Below are positions 51,610 through 60,515 of a DNA stretch of 64,000 bases, in pieces. The translations under genes were made by a program, and so were the position numbers. This DNA is from Acidobacteriota bacterium (lineage in GTDB: Bacteria > Acidobacteriota > Blastocatellia > Pyrinomonadales > Pyrinomonadaceae), in NCBI GenBank assembly GCA_003223025.1, contig QHXR01000028.1, positions 1 to 64,000 of the forward strand, read 5' to 3'. Below the pieces are notes generated by a model that saw only the letters and a program-made list of their open reading frames with translations, was not told the DNA's origin and did not search any database. Numbering within the stretch: the first letter of the stretch is position 1; each line of letters starts with the position of its first letter.

Positions 51610-53058
51610 GTGGACCTCGCGACCGTAACACAAATTTGCAAAGAGCTTGATGCGGAGCTTAAGCGTCACCGTTTCGGCAAGGTCATTCCGCTCTCGAAAA
51701 CAGACATCGCCATCGACTTTCGCCTGCCCCAGTCCCGATATCTTTTTATAAGCACCGAACCCGGAAATCCCCGAACGTATCTTATCCGAAGGAAGCTTCG
51801 CGATCTCGAAAAGGCCGCATCGCCGCCGACTCCGTTTCTACTCGGTCTCAAAAAGAAGCTATCCGGAGCTGAGCTAAGATCCGTCACCCAGGTTCCCGAC
51901 GAGCGTGTTCTTTTTTTCGAATTCGATGCGATGGACGACTTAGAGGAAATCGTATCGCTGACGCTCGTCGCACAGTTGACCGGAAACTCGGCAAATCTAT
52001 TTCTGCTTGACTCGAACTCGAAGATTCTCGATCGCGCCAAAGCGACGAAGAGCGGCGGTCAGGACATCGGCGACGTTTATGAAGCTCCCGTTGCTCGAGG
52101 CGTTGGAGAAGCGGGACCGGCGTCTGCTTTCAAAACGTCGGGAAAGGAAAGTTTGTCCGAGCATCTTGACAGGGAAGATCAAGCGCGATCTGAGGCATCC
52201 GGTTTTGCGGTACTTGTAAGTTCAGCAAGAAACAAGATCAAGCAAGAGATCTCAAAACGGGAACGGTTGTTGAAAAAGCTCGACGATGACCTTATCGGAC
52301 ACGGCGATGCCGATCACTGGAAACGCTGGGGCGATCTGCTGCTCGCAAACACGTCGTCCGCTCGACGTGAAAATGGAAAGATCTTCGTCACGGATTATTA
52401 TGATGAGGCTTCGCCCGAGATCGCGATCGAGGCGGAGGAGAACGCATCGGTCACCGAAGCGGCTGAGAATTATTTCAAGAAGTACACGAAAGCGCGGAAT
52501 GCTCGTCATGAGATCGAAACGCGGAAAGCGGTCATCGAAACCGAGCTTTCGACGCTACGCCTTAGACATGAAGATCTAGAAGCGGCAATCGATGCAAAAG
52601 ACGACTCGCGGATCGCGGAAATCGCCGGGACCCGCAAGCCGGCGGTAAAGAAAGCGACGTCGAAACGTGATACGGACACCACCGGTTCGCGGAGCTTCAT
52701 TTCATCCGACGGTTTTGAGATCCTGGTCGGAAAAAAGGCAAAGGATAATGATTTTCTCACTTTCAGGATCGCGAAATCGCTCGACACATGGATGCATGCT
52801 GCCGACTATCCGGGCTCACACGTCGTGGTTCGAAATCCGAATCGAAAAGAGATGCCGCACCGCACGCTGCTCGAAGCTGCGCAGCTCGCGGCATTCTACA
52901 GCCAGGGAAAATCGCAGCCGAAAGCAGCGGTGCACTACACGCAGAAGAAGTTTGTAAACAAACCAAAAGGCGCGGCGGCAGGACTTGTAAGCTTAGCGAG
53001 TTTTAAAACGATCCTAGTCGAGCCGAAGATCGGTGACGCGAAGCTCAGTGAGAAATGA
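51610..53058 (+). CDS. NFACT family protein, RqcH/FbpA-like ribosome quality control factor
   Basis: 482 residues from GTG 51610. NFACT-N domain (LATVTQICKELDAELKRHRF, with TYLIRRKLRDLEKAASPPTP), central coiled coil (about residues 215-335), and C-terminal NFACT-R domain with FEILVGKKAKDNDFLTFRIA, DTWMHAADYPGSHVVVRNPN and QKKFVNKPKGAAAGLVSLAS. Characterised relatives bind stalled 50S-peptidyl-tRNA complexes and add C-terminal alanine tails. Its stop codon is the first unit of a long heptamer array. It starts 24 bases after the terminator of the RDD gene. Confidence 0.9.
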   Translation: MDLATVTQICKELDAELKRHRFGKVIPLSKTDIAIDFRLPQSRYLFISTEPGNPRTYLIRRKLRDLEKAASPPTPFLLGLKKKLSGAELRSVTQVPDERVLFFEFDAMDDLEEIVSLTLVAQLTGNSANLFLLDSNSKILDRAKATKSGGQDIGDVYEAPVARGVGEAGPASAFKTSGKESLSEHLDREDQARSEASGFAVLVSSARNKIKQEISKRERLLKKLDDDLIGHGDADHWKRWGDLLLANTSSARRENGKIFVTDYYDEASPEIAIEAEENASVTEAAENYFKKYTKARNARHEIETRKAVIETELSTLRLRHEDLEAAIDAKDDSRIAEIAGTRKPAVKKATSKRDTDTTGSRSFISSDGFEILVGKKAKDNDFLTFRIAKSLDTWMHAADYPGSHVVVRNPNRKEMPHRTLLEAAQLAAFYSQGKSQPKAAVHYTQKKFVNKPKGAAAGLVSLASFKTILVEPKIGDAKLSEK

Positions 53059-53265
53059 GGAAGGGATTTGGGATTTGGGATTTGGGATTTGGGATTTGGG
53101 ATTTGGATTTCGGATTTGAAATTCAAGATTCGAAATTTGAAATCTGGAATTTGAAATCTGGAATTTGAAATTTGAAATTTGAAATTTGAAATTTTGAATA
53201 TGAGTTCTCACTTCTCACTCTCACTTCTCACTTCTCACTTCTCACTTCTCATTCTCTACTCTTCA
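53049..53265. repeat. Phase-locked heptamer array with changing consensus
   Basis: Every seventh base keeps phase from 53049 to 53265 (31 units), while the consensus moves from TGAGRAA through GGGATTT and AAATTTG to CTTCTCA. The last is the near reverse complement of the first. It bridges the convergent ends of the NFACT and TlpA genes and contains both stop codons. Confidence 0.88.
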
Positions 53266-53870
53266 GCTACGACCAGCTCGACTAACTGCGTCATCTTTTT
53301 GACGTCCTCCGGATTCGCTCCTTTGAACACGCCGCGGAGATCGCCGTTGCGATCGACCAGGAAACTCTGCGGGATTCCGTCGAACTTGCTGATTTTCAGT
53401 AGCGCCGCTTGCAAACCGGTGTCCGCCCAGACGAGGGTGTAATTGAGCTTCATGTCCGTCGCGAACTTGTTGATGTCCTCGACCGTTTCGTCGTTTACAT
53501 TCAGCCCGACGACCTCAAGTCCCTTGTCGCGATTAGCGTCCTGAAGCTTTACGAGAGCCGGCATTTCGGACCGGCACGGTCCGCACCAGGTCGCCCACAT
53601 GTTGAGCAGGAGCACCTTTCCTTTTTTGTCTGCGACCTTCCATTTCGTTCCATCCAGGTTCTTTATTTCGGCCTGCGCAACGGCAGTCGCGATCGGCGGA
53701 TAATCGGTCTTCTTTTTCTCCGGCGCGCCGTCCGCGACTGTGTTCGTCTCAAGATTTGGTGATTGTGACGATTGGTTTGCGCCTTGCTGCGTCCCCGAGC
53801 AGTTCGTCAAAGTTGAAACCGCGATAGCCAGAATAACGAAAAGAAAAACCTGCTTAGAAATAAATCTCAT
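53256..53870 (-). CDS. TlpA-like periplasmic thioredoxin lipoprotein
   Basis: 204 residues from ATG 53870. Signal and lipobox (FVILAIAVSTLTNC) put Cys24 as the lipidated residue. After a 45-residue linker, the thioredoxin domain holds WCGPC (Cys96 and Cys99) in LLNMWATWCGPCRSEMPALV, with the cis-Pro in GIPQSFLVDRNGDL. Likely reduces disulfides in cytochrome c or membrane proteins. The final codons and stop lie in a heptamer array. Convergent with the NFACT gene. Confidence 0.9.
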   Translation of the reverse strand: MRFISKQVFLFVILAIAVSTLTNCSGTQQGANQSSQSPNLETNTVADGAPEKKKTDYPPIATAVAQAEIKNLDGTKWKVADKKGKVLLLNMWATWCGPCRSEMPALVKLQDANRDKGLEVVGLNVNDETVEDINKFATDMKLNYTLVWADTGLQAALLKISKFDGIPQSFLVDRNGDLRGVFKGANPEDVKKMTQLVELVVAEE

Positions 53871-53925
53871 TTGATACAAAACACTACCGATCCGGCGACC
53901 AAAATACTATTACGTCGCTGCCGCA

Positions 53926-56169
53926 CTATTGTTTGACTAATCTGAATCCGACCTCCGCTTTCCGACTACTTGCAGGAAATGGAAAGCGAAACGTCGATGT
54001 TATAGCGGTCGGCCCGCTCGACTTGTAAGCGGCCGCGCCTCCGCGAAGCATACGATACGGCTCATTCAGGGGTTTGACCTCGCCGGCGCTGCCCGGATAA
54101 AGCGAGGGTTCCGCTGAGGTCCACTCGTACACGTTTCCGATAAGATCCTGAATGCCCCAATCATCCGGGCATGACTTCGTTCCGACCGGTGCCGGATCGT
54201 TGCTCGGCCGATCAAGGACGGCACACGAAGCGTCAAACTTGTCGCCCCACGGATACAAATTTCCCTTGCCGCCGTTTCGTGCCGCAAACTCCCATTCTTC
54301 TTCCGTCGGGAGACGATAAGTAACTCCGTCACGTTTTGAGCGCCACGCAATGAACGCGTTCACATCGTCGATATTGACGTACCGGACCGGCATATTCTCT
54401 TCGCCACGGATAGGCTTTCCATTTTCCCAGTTTGCGAGAAACTTATCGCCCGAAGCAGGACGGTAGCCGCCGGTATTCATGAAGTCGAGAAATTCGGCGT
54501 TGGTGACTTCGGTCTTGTCCATGCTAAACGGCTTGACCGTTACTGAATGCTCCGGCTTCTCGTTATCATTTCCGCCGTTGCGTCCCATCTTGAACGCACC
54601 GCCCGGGACATCGACCATTTCAGCTTTTGCAACGAGCGTCGGAGACCCGCTCGGAGCCGGAGTCGGACCACTGTTCGCAATATTTCCGCCGCCAGGAATC
54701 TTCGGGATCAATCCGAGCATATATGCGCCTGCCAGCGCGCCGCCACCGAGAACAACGAGCAGAACAACTCCCACAAGTCCGAGAACAAGCGGAGAGAACA
54801 TGCGGCGCTTAGGCGGTTGCGACACCTCTCCGACGTGTTGTCCCGTATGCAGATTTTGTAACGCCGTCCTCTGCATGTCCGGATGCGACAGTTGAGTTTC
54901 GGCGAGGCTATGCGGAGTATCCCCGACCATCGGAGAGATCTTCTGACTGGTTGCACCGCGAGTTCGAAGCTCGGCAACGACCTGCGCCGGTTTCCCGTCG
55001 CAGACAATATCGCCCACCCAATCCTGGAACCCGTCCTTGCTTATTCGCAGATGGTGATTTCCACTTTGAATCCCTTCCAACATCAACCATCCGTCGTCGC
55101 GGCTTTGTCCGACGGCGATGTTATCGACGTATACGCGCGACTCGGGCGGTCGTGTGTGAACGCTGAGCCGCGATACAGGCAGTGCGTGCGAGCTCGGCCC
55201 GGACGATGTCGTATGAATGCCGATCCCAGGCGGATATATCGCGTTCTTTAATTCGGTAATGAGCGCTTCGACGCTCGGCGTGCGCTTCTCTTTGTCTTTT
55301 TGAAGCGTGTGAAGAACCGCTTCTTCGATCTCCGGTGCAATGTTGATTCCGACTTCGATAAATCGCGGAGCAGGATCGCTGACATGTTTTTTCATGATCG
55401 CCGGGATCGACGATCCTTTGAAAGGGACATCGCCCGCGAGCATCTGAAACAGCATTACGCCGAGACTGTAAATATCCGATCTCGAGTCCGGCTCATCATC
55501 GGCCCACTGCTCGGGAGCCATGTAATACGGCGAGCCCATCAGACCGGTCGTTTGAGCCTGGATGAACGATCCGAGCAGCTCTCCCGACTTGATCTTCGCG
55601 AGACCGAAGTCGAGGATCTTTACCGCTTGCGACAAGCTCGGCTTATCGCTGCAGATCATAACGTTGAGCGGTTTGAGATCTCGATGGACGATCCCTTGAT
55701 GATGCGCAGCTCCGACGCCGGCACAGATCGCTGTCATCAGTTCGAGGGCACGCTCCGGATCGAGCGACTTTTCTCTCGCCAGCAGATCATGCAGCGATTC
55801 GCCCTCGACATATTCCATGACGAGGAAAGGCAGCGTTCCGTTCACAACTCCGTAATCGGTCACGGCAACGACGTTGGTATGTCGAATGGCCGCCGCCGCG
55901 AGAGCTTCTTGTCTGAATCGAGTGACGAGCTGCGGATCGTTTCCGACGAGGTCCGGAAGGATGATCTTGATAGCGAGCTGAGTTTTTAGATAGGCATGCC
56001 GGGCTTTGTAAACGACGCCCATTCCGCCCTGCCCGATCCGGCATTCGAGATGGTACTTTCCCTCAAGCACCGGCTCGCCCGAGATGGTATGCGTCGTCGG
56101 CATTCCATCCTTCGGACAAGTGACGACCTCGTCGGCAAAGCAATTTTTACAAACCTGGCATTCCTTCAT
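53926..56169 (-). CDS. Ser/Thr protein kinase with PEGA and formylglycine-enzyme-like domains
   Basis: 747 residues. N-terminal zinc-ribbon-like CKNCFADEVVTCPKDG. The kinase has the GQGGMGVVYKAR loop, Lys68, HRDLKPLN (162-169) with catalytic Asp164, and DFG at 187-189. A PEGA domain (RVYVDNIAVGQSRDDGWLM) follows, then a Pro-rich linker, one membrane helix (VLGLVGVVLLVVLGGGALAG), and a C-terminal SUMF1/FGE-like domain beginning VDVPGGAFKMGR with RLPTEEEWEFAARNG. The extracellular FGE-like domain is probably a ligand-binding rather than enzymatic module. Cytoplasmic kinase and external sensor in one chain. Confidence 0.9.
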   Translation of the reverse strand: MKECQVCKNCFADEVVTCPKDGMPTTHTISGEPVLEGKYHLECRIGQGGMGVVYKARHAYLKTQLAIKIILPDLVGNDPQLVTRFRQEALAAAAIRHTNVVAVTDYGVVNGTLPFLVMEYVEGESLHDLLAREKSLDPERALELMTAICAGVGAAHHQGIVHRDLKPLNVMICSDKPSLSQAVKILDFGLAKIKSGELLGSFIQAQTTGLMGSPYYMAPEQWADDEPDSRSDIYSLGVMLFQMLAGDVPFKGSSIPAIMKKHVSDPAPRFIEVGINIAPEIEEAVLHTLQKDKEKRTPSVEALITELKNAIYPPGIGIHTTSSGPSSHALPVSRLSVHTRPPESRVYVDNIAVGQSRDDGWLMLEGIQSGNHHLRISKDGFQDWVGDIVCDGKPAQVVAELRTRGATSQKISPMVGDTPHSLAETQLSHPDMQRTALQNLHTGQHVGEVSQPPKRRMFSPLVLGLVGVVLLVVLGGGALAGAYMLGLIPKIPGGGNIANSGPTPAPSGSPTLVAKAEMVDVPGGAFKMGRNGGNDNEKPEHSVTVKPFSMDKTEVTNAEFLDFMNTGGYRPASGDKFLANWENGKPIRGEENMPVRYVNIDDVNAFIAWRSKRDGVTYRLPTEEEWEFAARNGGKGNLYPWGDKFDASCAVLDRPSNDPAPVGTKSCPDDWGIQDLIGNVYEWTSAEPSLYPGSAGEVKPLNEPYRMLRGGAAAYKSSGPTAITSTFRFPFPASSRKAEVGFRLVKQ

Positions 56170-56319
56170 TGAGCGCTCAAAATACTACAAACGCGTGAGA
56201 GGCAGTCGTTCCTTTTCGTTAGACACAGTTCGGGTGACGTTTTGCGATTAAAACACGAGATGATTTTAGTTTCTTTACCCTTTACAAGCAAGTAAATCAG
56301 TTGTTCGGGACATTTACGT

Positions 56320-58936
56320 TCATCCCTTCACGACTATGTTGACTAAACGCCCGGGCACTACGACGACTTTTACGACCTCTTTCCCGGACGTAAACTCTTC
56401 GATCTTTTCGTCCGCGAAAGCCATCGATTCAAGCGCGTCGTTTGATGCGTCGGGCGGCGCGAAGATGCGAGATCTCAGCTTTCCATTAACCTGGACGGGT
56501 ATCTCGATCTCCTCGGCCTTAGCCAACTCTTCCCTGTACTCGGGGAACCGAGCATCCGACGCCAGTATTCCGGCATCGCTGCCGGTCAACACGCTGAAGA
56601 GCTCTTCGGCGATGTGCGGCGCGAACGGAGTCAGCATCAAAACAAGACTTGTCAGAGCCTCCTTGACCGAATCCTGAGCGTCAGTCTGTTCGACGTCGAT
56701 CTCCGCGATCGAGTTCGCCAGTTCCATCAATGCCGCGACCGGAGTGTTGAGCTGCAGTGTCTCGAGACTGTCGCTTACGCGCTTTATTGTCTGATGCGTC
56801 TTTCGGCGCAAGGCTCGGGATACGTCTGACGAGCTCGCGTCCGCATCACCGGAAAAGGCATCTTTCCATTTGTAGACCAACCGCCAAACTCGCTGAAGAA
56901 ATCTGACCGCGCCTTCGATTCCGGCTTCGTTCCAGACGAGCTCGTGCTCGATCGGTGCCGCGAACATGACGAATAGACGCGTCGCATCGGCACCGTAGAT
57001 GTCGACCATCTCATCCGGATCGACGCCGTTGCCTTTCGATTTCGACATTCGCTCGATCCCGTATTTCAGTCGCTTGCCGTCCTTCGACATCGCCTCCGTG
57101 ATCTTCCCTTTCGCATCGCGTTTGACGTCGACCGAATCCGGCGGGAAATAGATCCGCTTCCCGGTTTCGTCGTCAAAGAAAGTTTCGCCGACGACCATTC
57201 CCTGCGTCAGCAGACGCCGAACCGGCTCATCGAACTTGACCAGGCCGATATCGCGCATGACCTTCGCCCAGAATCGCGTGTAGATCAGATGCATCACCGC
57301 GTGATCGTCACCGCCGATGTACTGATCGACCGGCGTCCAATACGCCGCGGATTCCGGGTCGAACGGCATTGACGTGTTAGTCGGATCGGTATATCGGAAG
57401 AAGTACCACGAGGAATGTCTCGCGATGCGCCGGGCCGTCGCAATTGGGACAAGTGGTTTCGTAGAACTCCGGAACTTTTGCCAATGGCGATTCGCCCGTC
57501 CCAGTCAGCGGAGCGTTCTCCGGCAGGCGGACCGGCAGGTTCTCGAACTTCTCGGCAACCGTTCCGCACTTATCGCAATAGATGATCGGTATCGGCGATC
57601 CCCAGAATCTCTGACGCGAAACGCCCCAGTCGCGGAGGCGATACGTCACGGCGGCCTTCCCGAAACCGTTCGACTCGGCGAACTCCGTCATTTTCTCTTT
57701 CGCCTCTTCGGTCGTCGTGCCGTTCCACTCGCCGGAATTGATCATGACCCCGTAGTCGGTTGTGGCGGAGTCTTTCGAGTCCGGGGCCTTCTTCGACTCG
57801 ACAGACTCGACAGACTCAATGACTCGCCGGATCGGCAATCCAAACTTCTTCGCAAAATCAAAATCGCGTTCGTCGTGCCCCGGAACGCTCATGACGGCTC
57901 CGGTGCCGTATTCCATCATCACGTAATTTCCGACCCATACCGGAACCTCTTCGCCGCTGAACGGGTTGATCGCTTTCAATCCGGTGTCGATGCCGTCCTT
58001 CTCGATCTCAACTTCGCGATCCGTCGGCTTCAACTTCTCCGCGATGATCTCGTCGATCTTCGCTTTCACCTCAGTCGAAAACTCGCCCTTGAACTTCTCG
58101 ACTATGGGATGTTCCGGAGCGACGACTACCGCGTTCACGCCGTAGATCGTGTCGATGCGAGTCGTGAAAACGCGAACGTTTTGGGTCCCGCCTTCGGGCG
58201 TCTGCCGGCTAAAGCCGGGACTCAAAACTTTGAAATCCACAAACGCGCCTTCAGATCTTCCGATCCAGTCGCGCTGGCGCTTTACCACCGCCGGAGCCCA
58301 ACCGTCTTCGATCGATTCCAGTCCGTCAATCAACTCATCCGCATAATTCGTCGTCTTCAAAAACCACTGCTCGAGCGATTTTTTCGTAACCGGGTTTCCG
58401 CATCGCCAGCACAGACCGCCGCTAGCTTGCTCGTTCGATAGCGTCGCCTGATCATGCTCGCACCAATTGACCTGCGTCGTCTTCTTGTACGCCAGGCCCA
58501 TCTCGTACATTTTCAGGAAGAACCATTGATCGAACTTGTAATACTCCGGACGATGGGCCGCCATTTGACGTCGCCAGTCGTAGCTCAGCCCGATCCGTTC
58601 GAGCTGGCCGCGCATTGCCTTGATATTCTCTTCGGTCCACTCGCGCGGGTTCACCCCGCGTTTGATTGCCGCATCCTCGGCGGGCTGACCGAACGAATCC
58701 CACCCGATCGGATGCAGGACGTTGAATCCTTTCAGCCGTTTGAACCACGCCACGACATCACCCGCCGAATAATTTCGGACATGGCCCATGTGCAGATTCC
58801 CGGATGGATAGGGCAGCATCTCGAGCTGGAAGAATTTCTGCCTCGAATCGTCGGCCTCCGCCTCGAATGCGCCGCTCTCGGCCCATTTCTTCTGCCACTT
58901 CTGCTCGACCTTTTTTGCGAAATATTTCTCGTCCAT
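56320..58936 (-). pseudogene. leuS: Leucyl-tRNA synthetase, frameshifted by a 23-base deletion
   Basis: Charges tRNA-Leu. The N-terminal part (57377-58936) has the HMGH variant in LPYPSGNLHMGHVRNY, WIGRSEGAF and the editing domain; the second part (56320-57369, next frame) has GGDDHAVMHLIYTRFW, RMSKSKGNGVDPDEMV and the anticodon-binding domain. The frame breaks near 57415. Family sequence reads [20 protein letters not shown]; here GAGAC joins straight to ATTCCTCG, removing TDTMDTFVD and shifting the frame. The continuation [14 protein letters not shown] is intact. Since the gene is essential, an assembly error is as likely as a real mutation. It also carries a palindromic insertion at 58178. 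Confidence 0.85.
58178..58228. repeat. GTTTTGAG palindromic element inside leuS
   Basis: Arms GTTTTGGGTCCCGCC and GGGACTCAAAAC face each other over 51 bases with inner hairpins. It is translated as LSPGFSRQTPEGGTQN near residues 237-253, at the start of the editing domain, where most LeuRS have a short loop. Confidence 0.88.
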
Positions 58937-59270
58937 AACCGATGCCGTCTCCGCCTAAAAGCGGGAATAAAAAGAGTAAGTTTAGCCGACAGATAAATTT
59001 CTACCTATCGACCTTCTGAAAAATAGAATGAATTGGGATCTGATCTGGAAGGGCGCCACGCACACCGAACTCACGTCGGCGGGTGGCTAGGTAAGGGCGA
59101 GATAGTATTGCCGTCTAACTGTCATGCGAAACAGGTTACGAGATTTTACTTGTGGTTGCAATGCCGCCGAGATTTTTCTTGGCTGGCGGAAATAAGTTGT
59201 GCTATTCTGTCCGAACCTTTAGTAAGGAGTAATACATAACCAAACTTTTAATGACAACAAAAGTTTTATC

Positions 59271-59328
59271 GCAGACGGCGCCGACTTGAACCAATAAAGT
59301 GTGTTTTGCCGTCTGCCCCGAAAGGAGG
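59271..59328 (+). promoter_or_regulatory. Leader hairpin before a strong Shine-Dalgarno
   Basis: GCAGACGGC (59271-59279) pairs with GCCGTCTGC (59308-59316), loop of 28. AAAGGAGG follows at 59321-59328, seven bases before ATG. The rest of 58937-59270 has no recognisable gene. A regulatory leader is possible but no known riboswitch class was recognised. Confidence 0.5.
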
Positions 59329-59334
59329 AAGAAG

Positions 59335-59550
59335 ATGGCAACCATGAACCGCGACAATACCGTCGGCGACATTCGCAACGACTCGAAACGTAATACTCCG
59401 CAACCCCTCCTTTCCACAAGTAAATCCCGATCATCCGAAAATAACGACGACCTCATTGGTTCGCTTGCAGAACGATATGAGAACAAACGTGCGCGTCAGG
59501 TCGGCGAATGGGAACGACTGTACGGGCAAAACGTATATCGCGGAGCTTGA
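59335..59550 (+). CDS. Small charged protein of unknown function
   Basis: 71 residues from ATG 59335, directly preceded by a near-perfect Shine-Dalgarno. The sequence is hydrophilic, with a distinct helical C-terminus (DDLIGSLAERYENKRARQV, then GEWERLYGQNVYRGA). No family recognised. The stop overlaps the likely start of the HEAT protein gene by four bases, so they form an operon. A small regulator or adaptor is conceivable, but there is no evidence. Confidence 0.7.
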   Translation: MATMNRDNTVGDIRNDSKRNTPQPLLSTSKSRSSENNDDLIGSLAERYENKRARQVGEWERLYGQNVYRGA

Positions 59551-60482
59551 GTATCTTGCCGATCACACCCGCCAAGCGTAACGTCGCACCGCCGTTGGCT
59601 CGATTCATTCTCTTTGCATTTTTCGTCTGCAGCCTGCCGGCGGTCGTGATCGCCCAGGCGCTTCCGGATCTCACGGTTCCCCCCGCAGTCCTCAGTCGTT
59701 TACAAGATAGGATCAGCCACGGCTCAGTCGAAGAGAAGCGATCGGCACTCTTCGAGATAAGAAATCTGCGCTTGGAATCTGCTTCGCGGATCGCTCTGCC
59801 TGCGCTGCGCGACAAGGATCCGATGGTCCGAGCGACAGCAGCGGCGGCGGTGAGATTTCTTCCGAAGTCAGAGGCGTCAGCCGCATTGCAGCCCCTGTTA
59901 AATGACGCGTCCGAATTCGTGCGCCGTGAAGCCGCTTATGCTCTTGGCGATGTCGGTGATGGTTCGGCGACGAGCGAACTTTTGCGGTTGCTGCAAAACG
60001 ACAAGATCCTCGAAGTCCGAACAGCGGCCGCCATCGCGTTGGGAAAGATCGGCGATACGACGGCGATCCCGAGTATCGTGGCAATTCTAAATAAACGCGC
60101 GACGGAGGCGGATGAATTTCTCCGTCGGAGCGCGGCGAGATCGATCGGCCAGATCGCGCAAATAAATGTGACCGGCGATCCGACCGTTGTCACACCGCAG
60201 AATTTTCTACCCGAGAAATTCAAGGACCTCGGCCCAAGCGACGCGACCGGAGCGGTGCCGCAAATCTACGCGCGTTCCGTTGATGTTCTTACTGCAGTTC
60301 TGCGAAGTAAAAGTGAATCGGACGACACGCGACGCGAAGCGGCGTACTCGCTTGGCGCGATCGGCGATTCGAGATCACTCGATGTTCTGCGCGGCTTCGT
60401 CGCAAGTCCGGATCCGTATCTGGCAGAGATCTGTAAGGAAGCGGTACTAAAGATCGAGCGGCGAATGAAGACGACAAGCTAG
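59547..60482 (+). CDS. Secreted HEAT-repeat protein
   Basis: 311 residues from TTG 59547 (TTGA overlap) or TTG 59556. Signal-like hydrophobic segment FILFAFFVCSLPAVVIAQ. The mature chain has at least five HEAT-type repeats: ALPALRDKDPMVRATAAAAV, ALQPLLNDASEFVRREAAYA, LLRLLQNDKILEVRTAAAIA, IVAILNKRATEADEFLRRSA, and VLTAVLRSKSESDDTRREAA. A protein-binding scaffold in the periplasm is likely. Translationally coupled to the small protein upstream. Confidence 0.82.
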   Translation: MSILPITPAKRNVAPPLARFILFAFFVCSLPAVVIAQALPDLTVPPAVLSRLQDRISHGSVEEKRSALFEIRNLRLESASRIALPALRDKDPMVRATAAAAVRFLPKSEASAALQPLLNDASEFVRREAAYALGDVGDGSATSELLRLLQNDKILEVRTAAAIALGKIGDTTAIPSIVAILNKRATEADEFLRRSAARSIGQIAQINVTGDPTVVTPQNFLPEKFKDLGPSDATGAVPQIYARSVDVLTAVLRSKSESDDTRREAAYSLGAIGDSRSLDVLRGFVASPDPYLAEICKEAVLKIERRMKTTS

Positions 60483-60515
60483 TCGCGACCGTCTGCTTTT
60501 TGGTTTAATAGGGCT

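Noticed and set aside
57374-58441. 355-codon plus-strand open frame over leuS
   Set aside because: Antisense shadow of LeuRS, with basic, uneven composition and no family resemblance.
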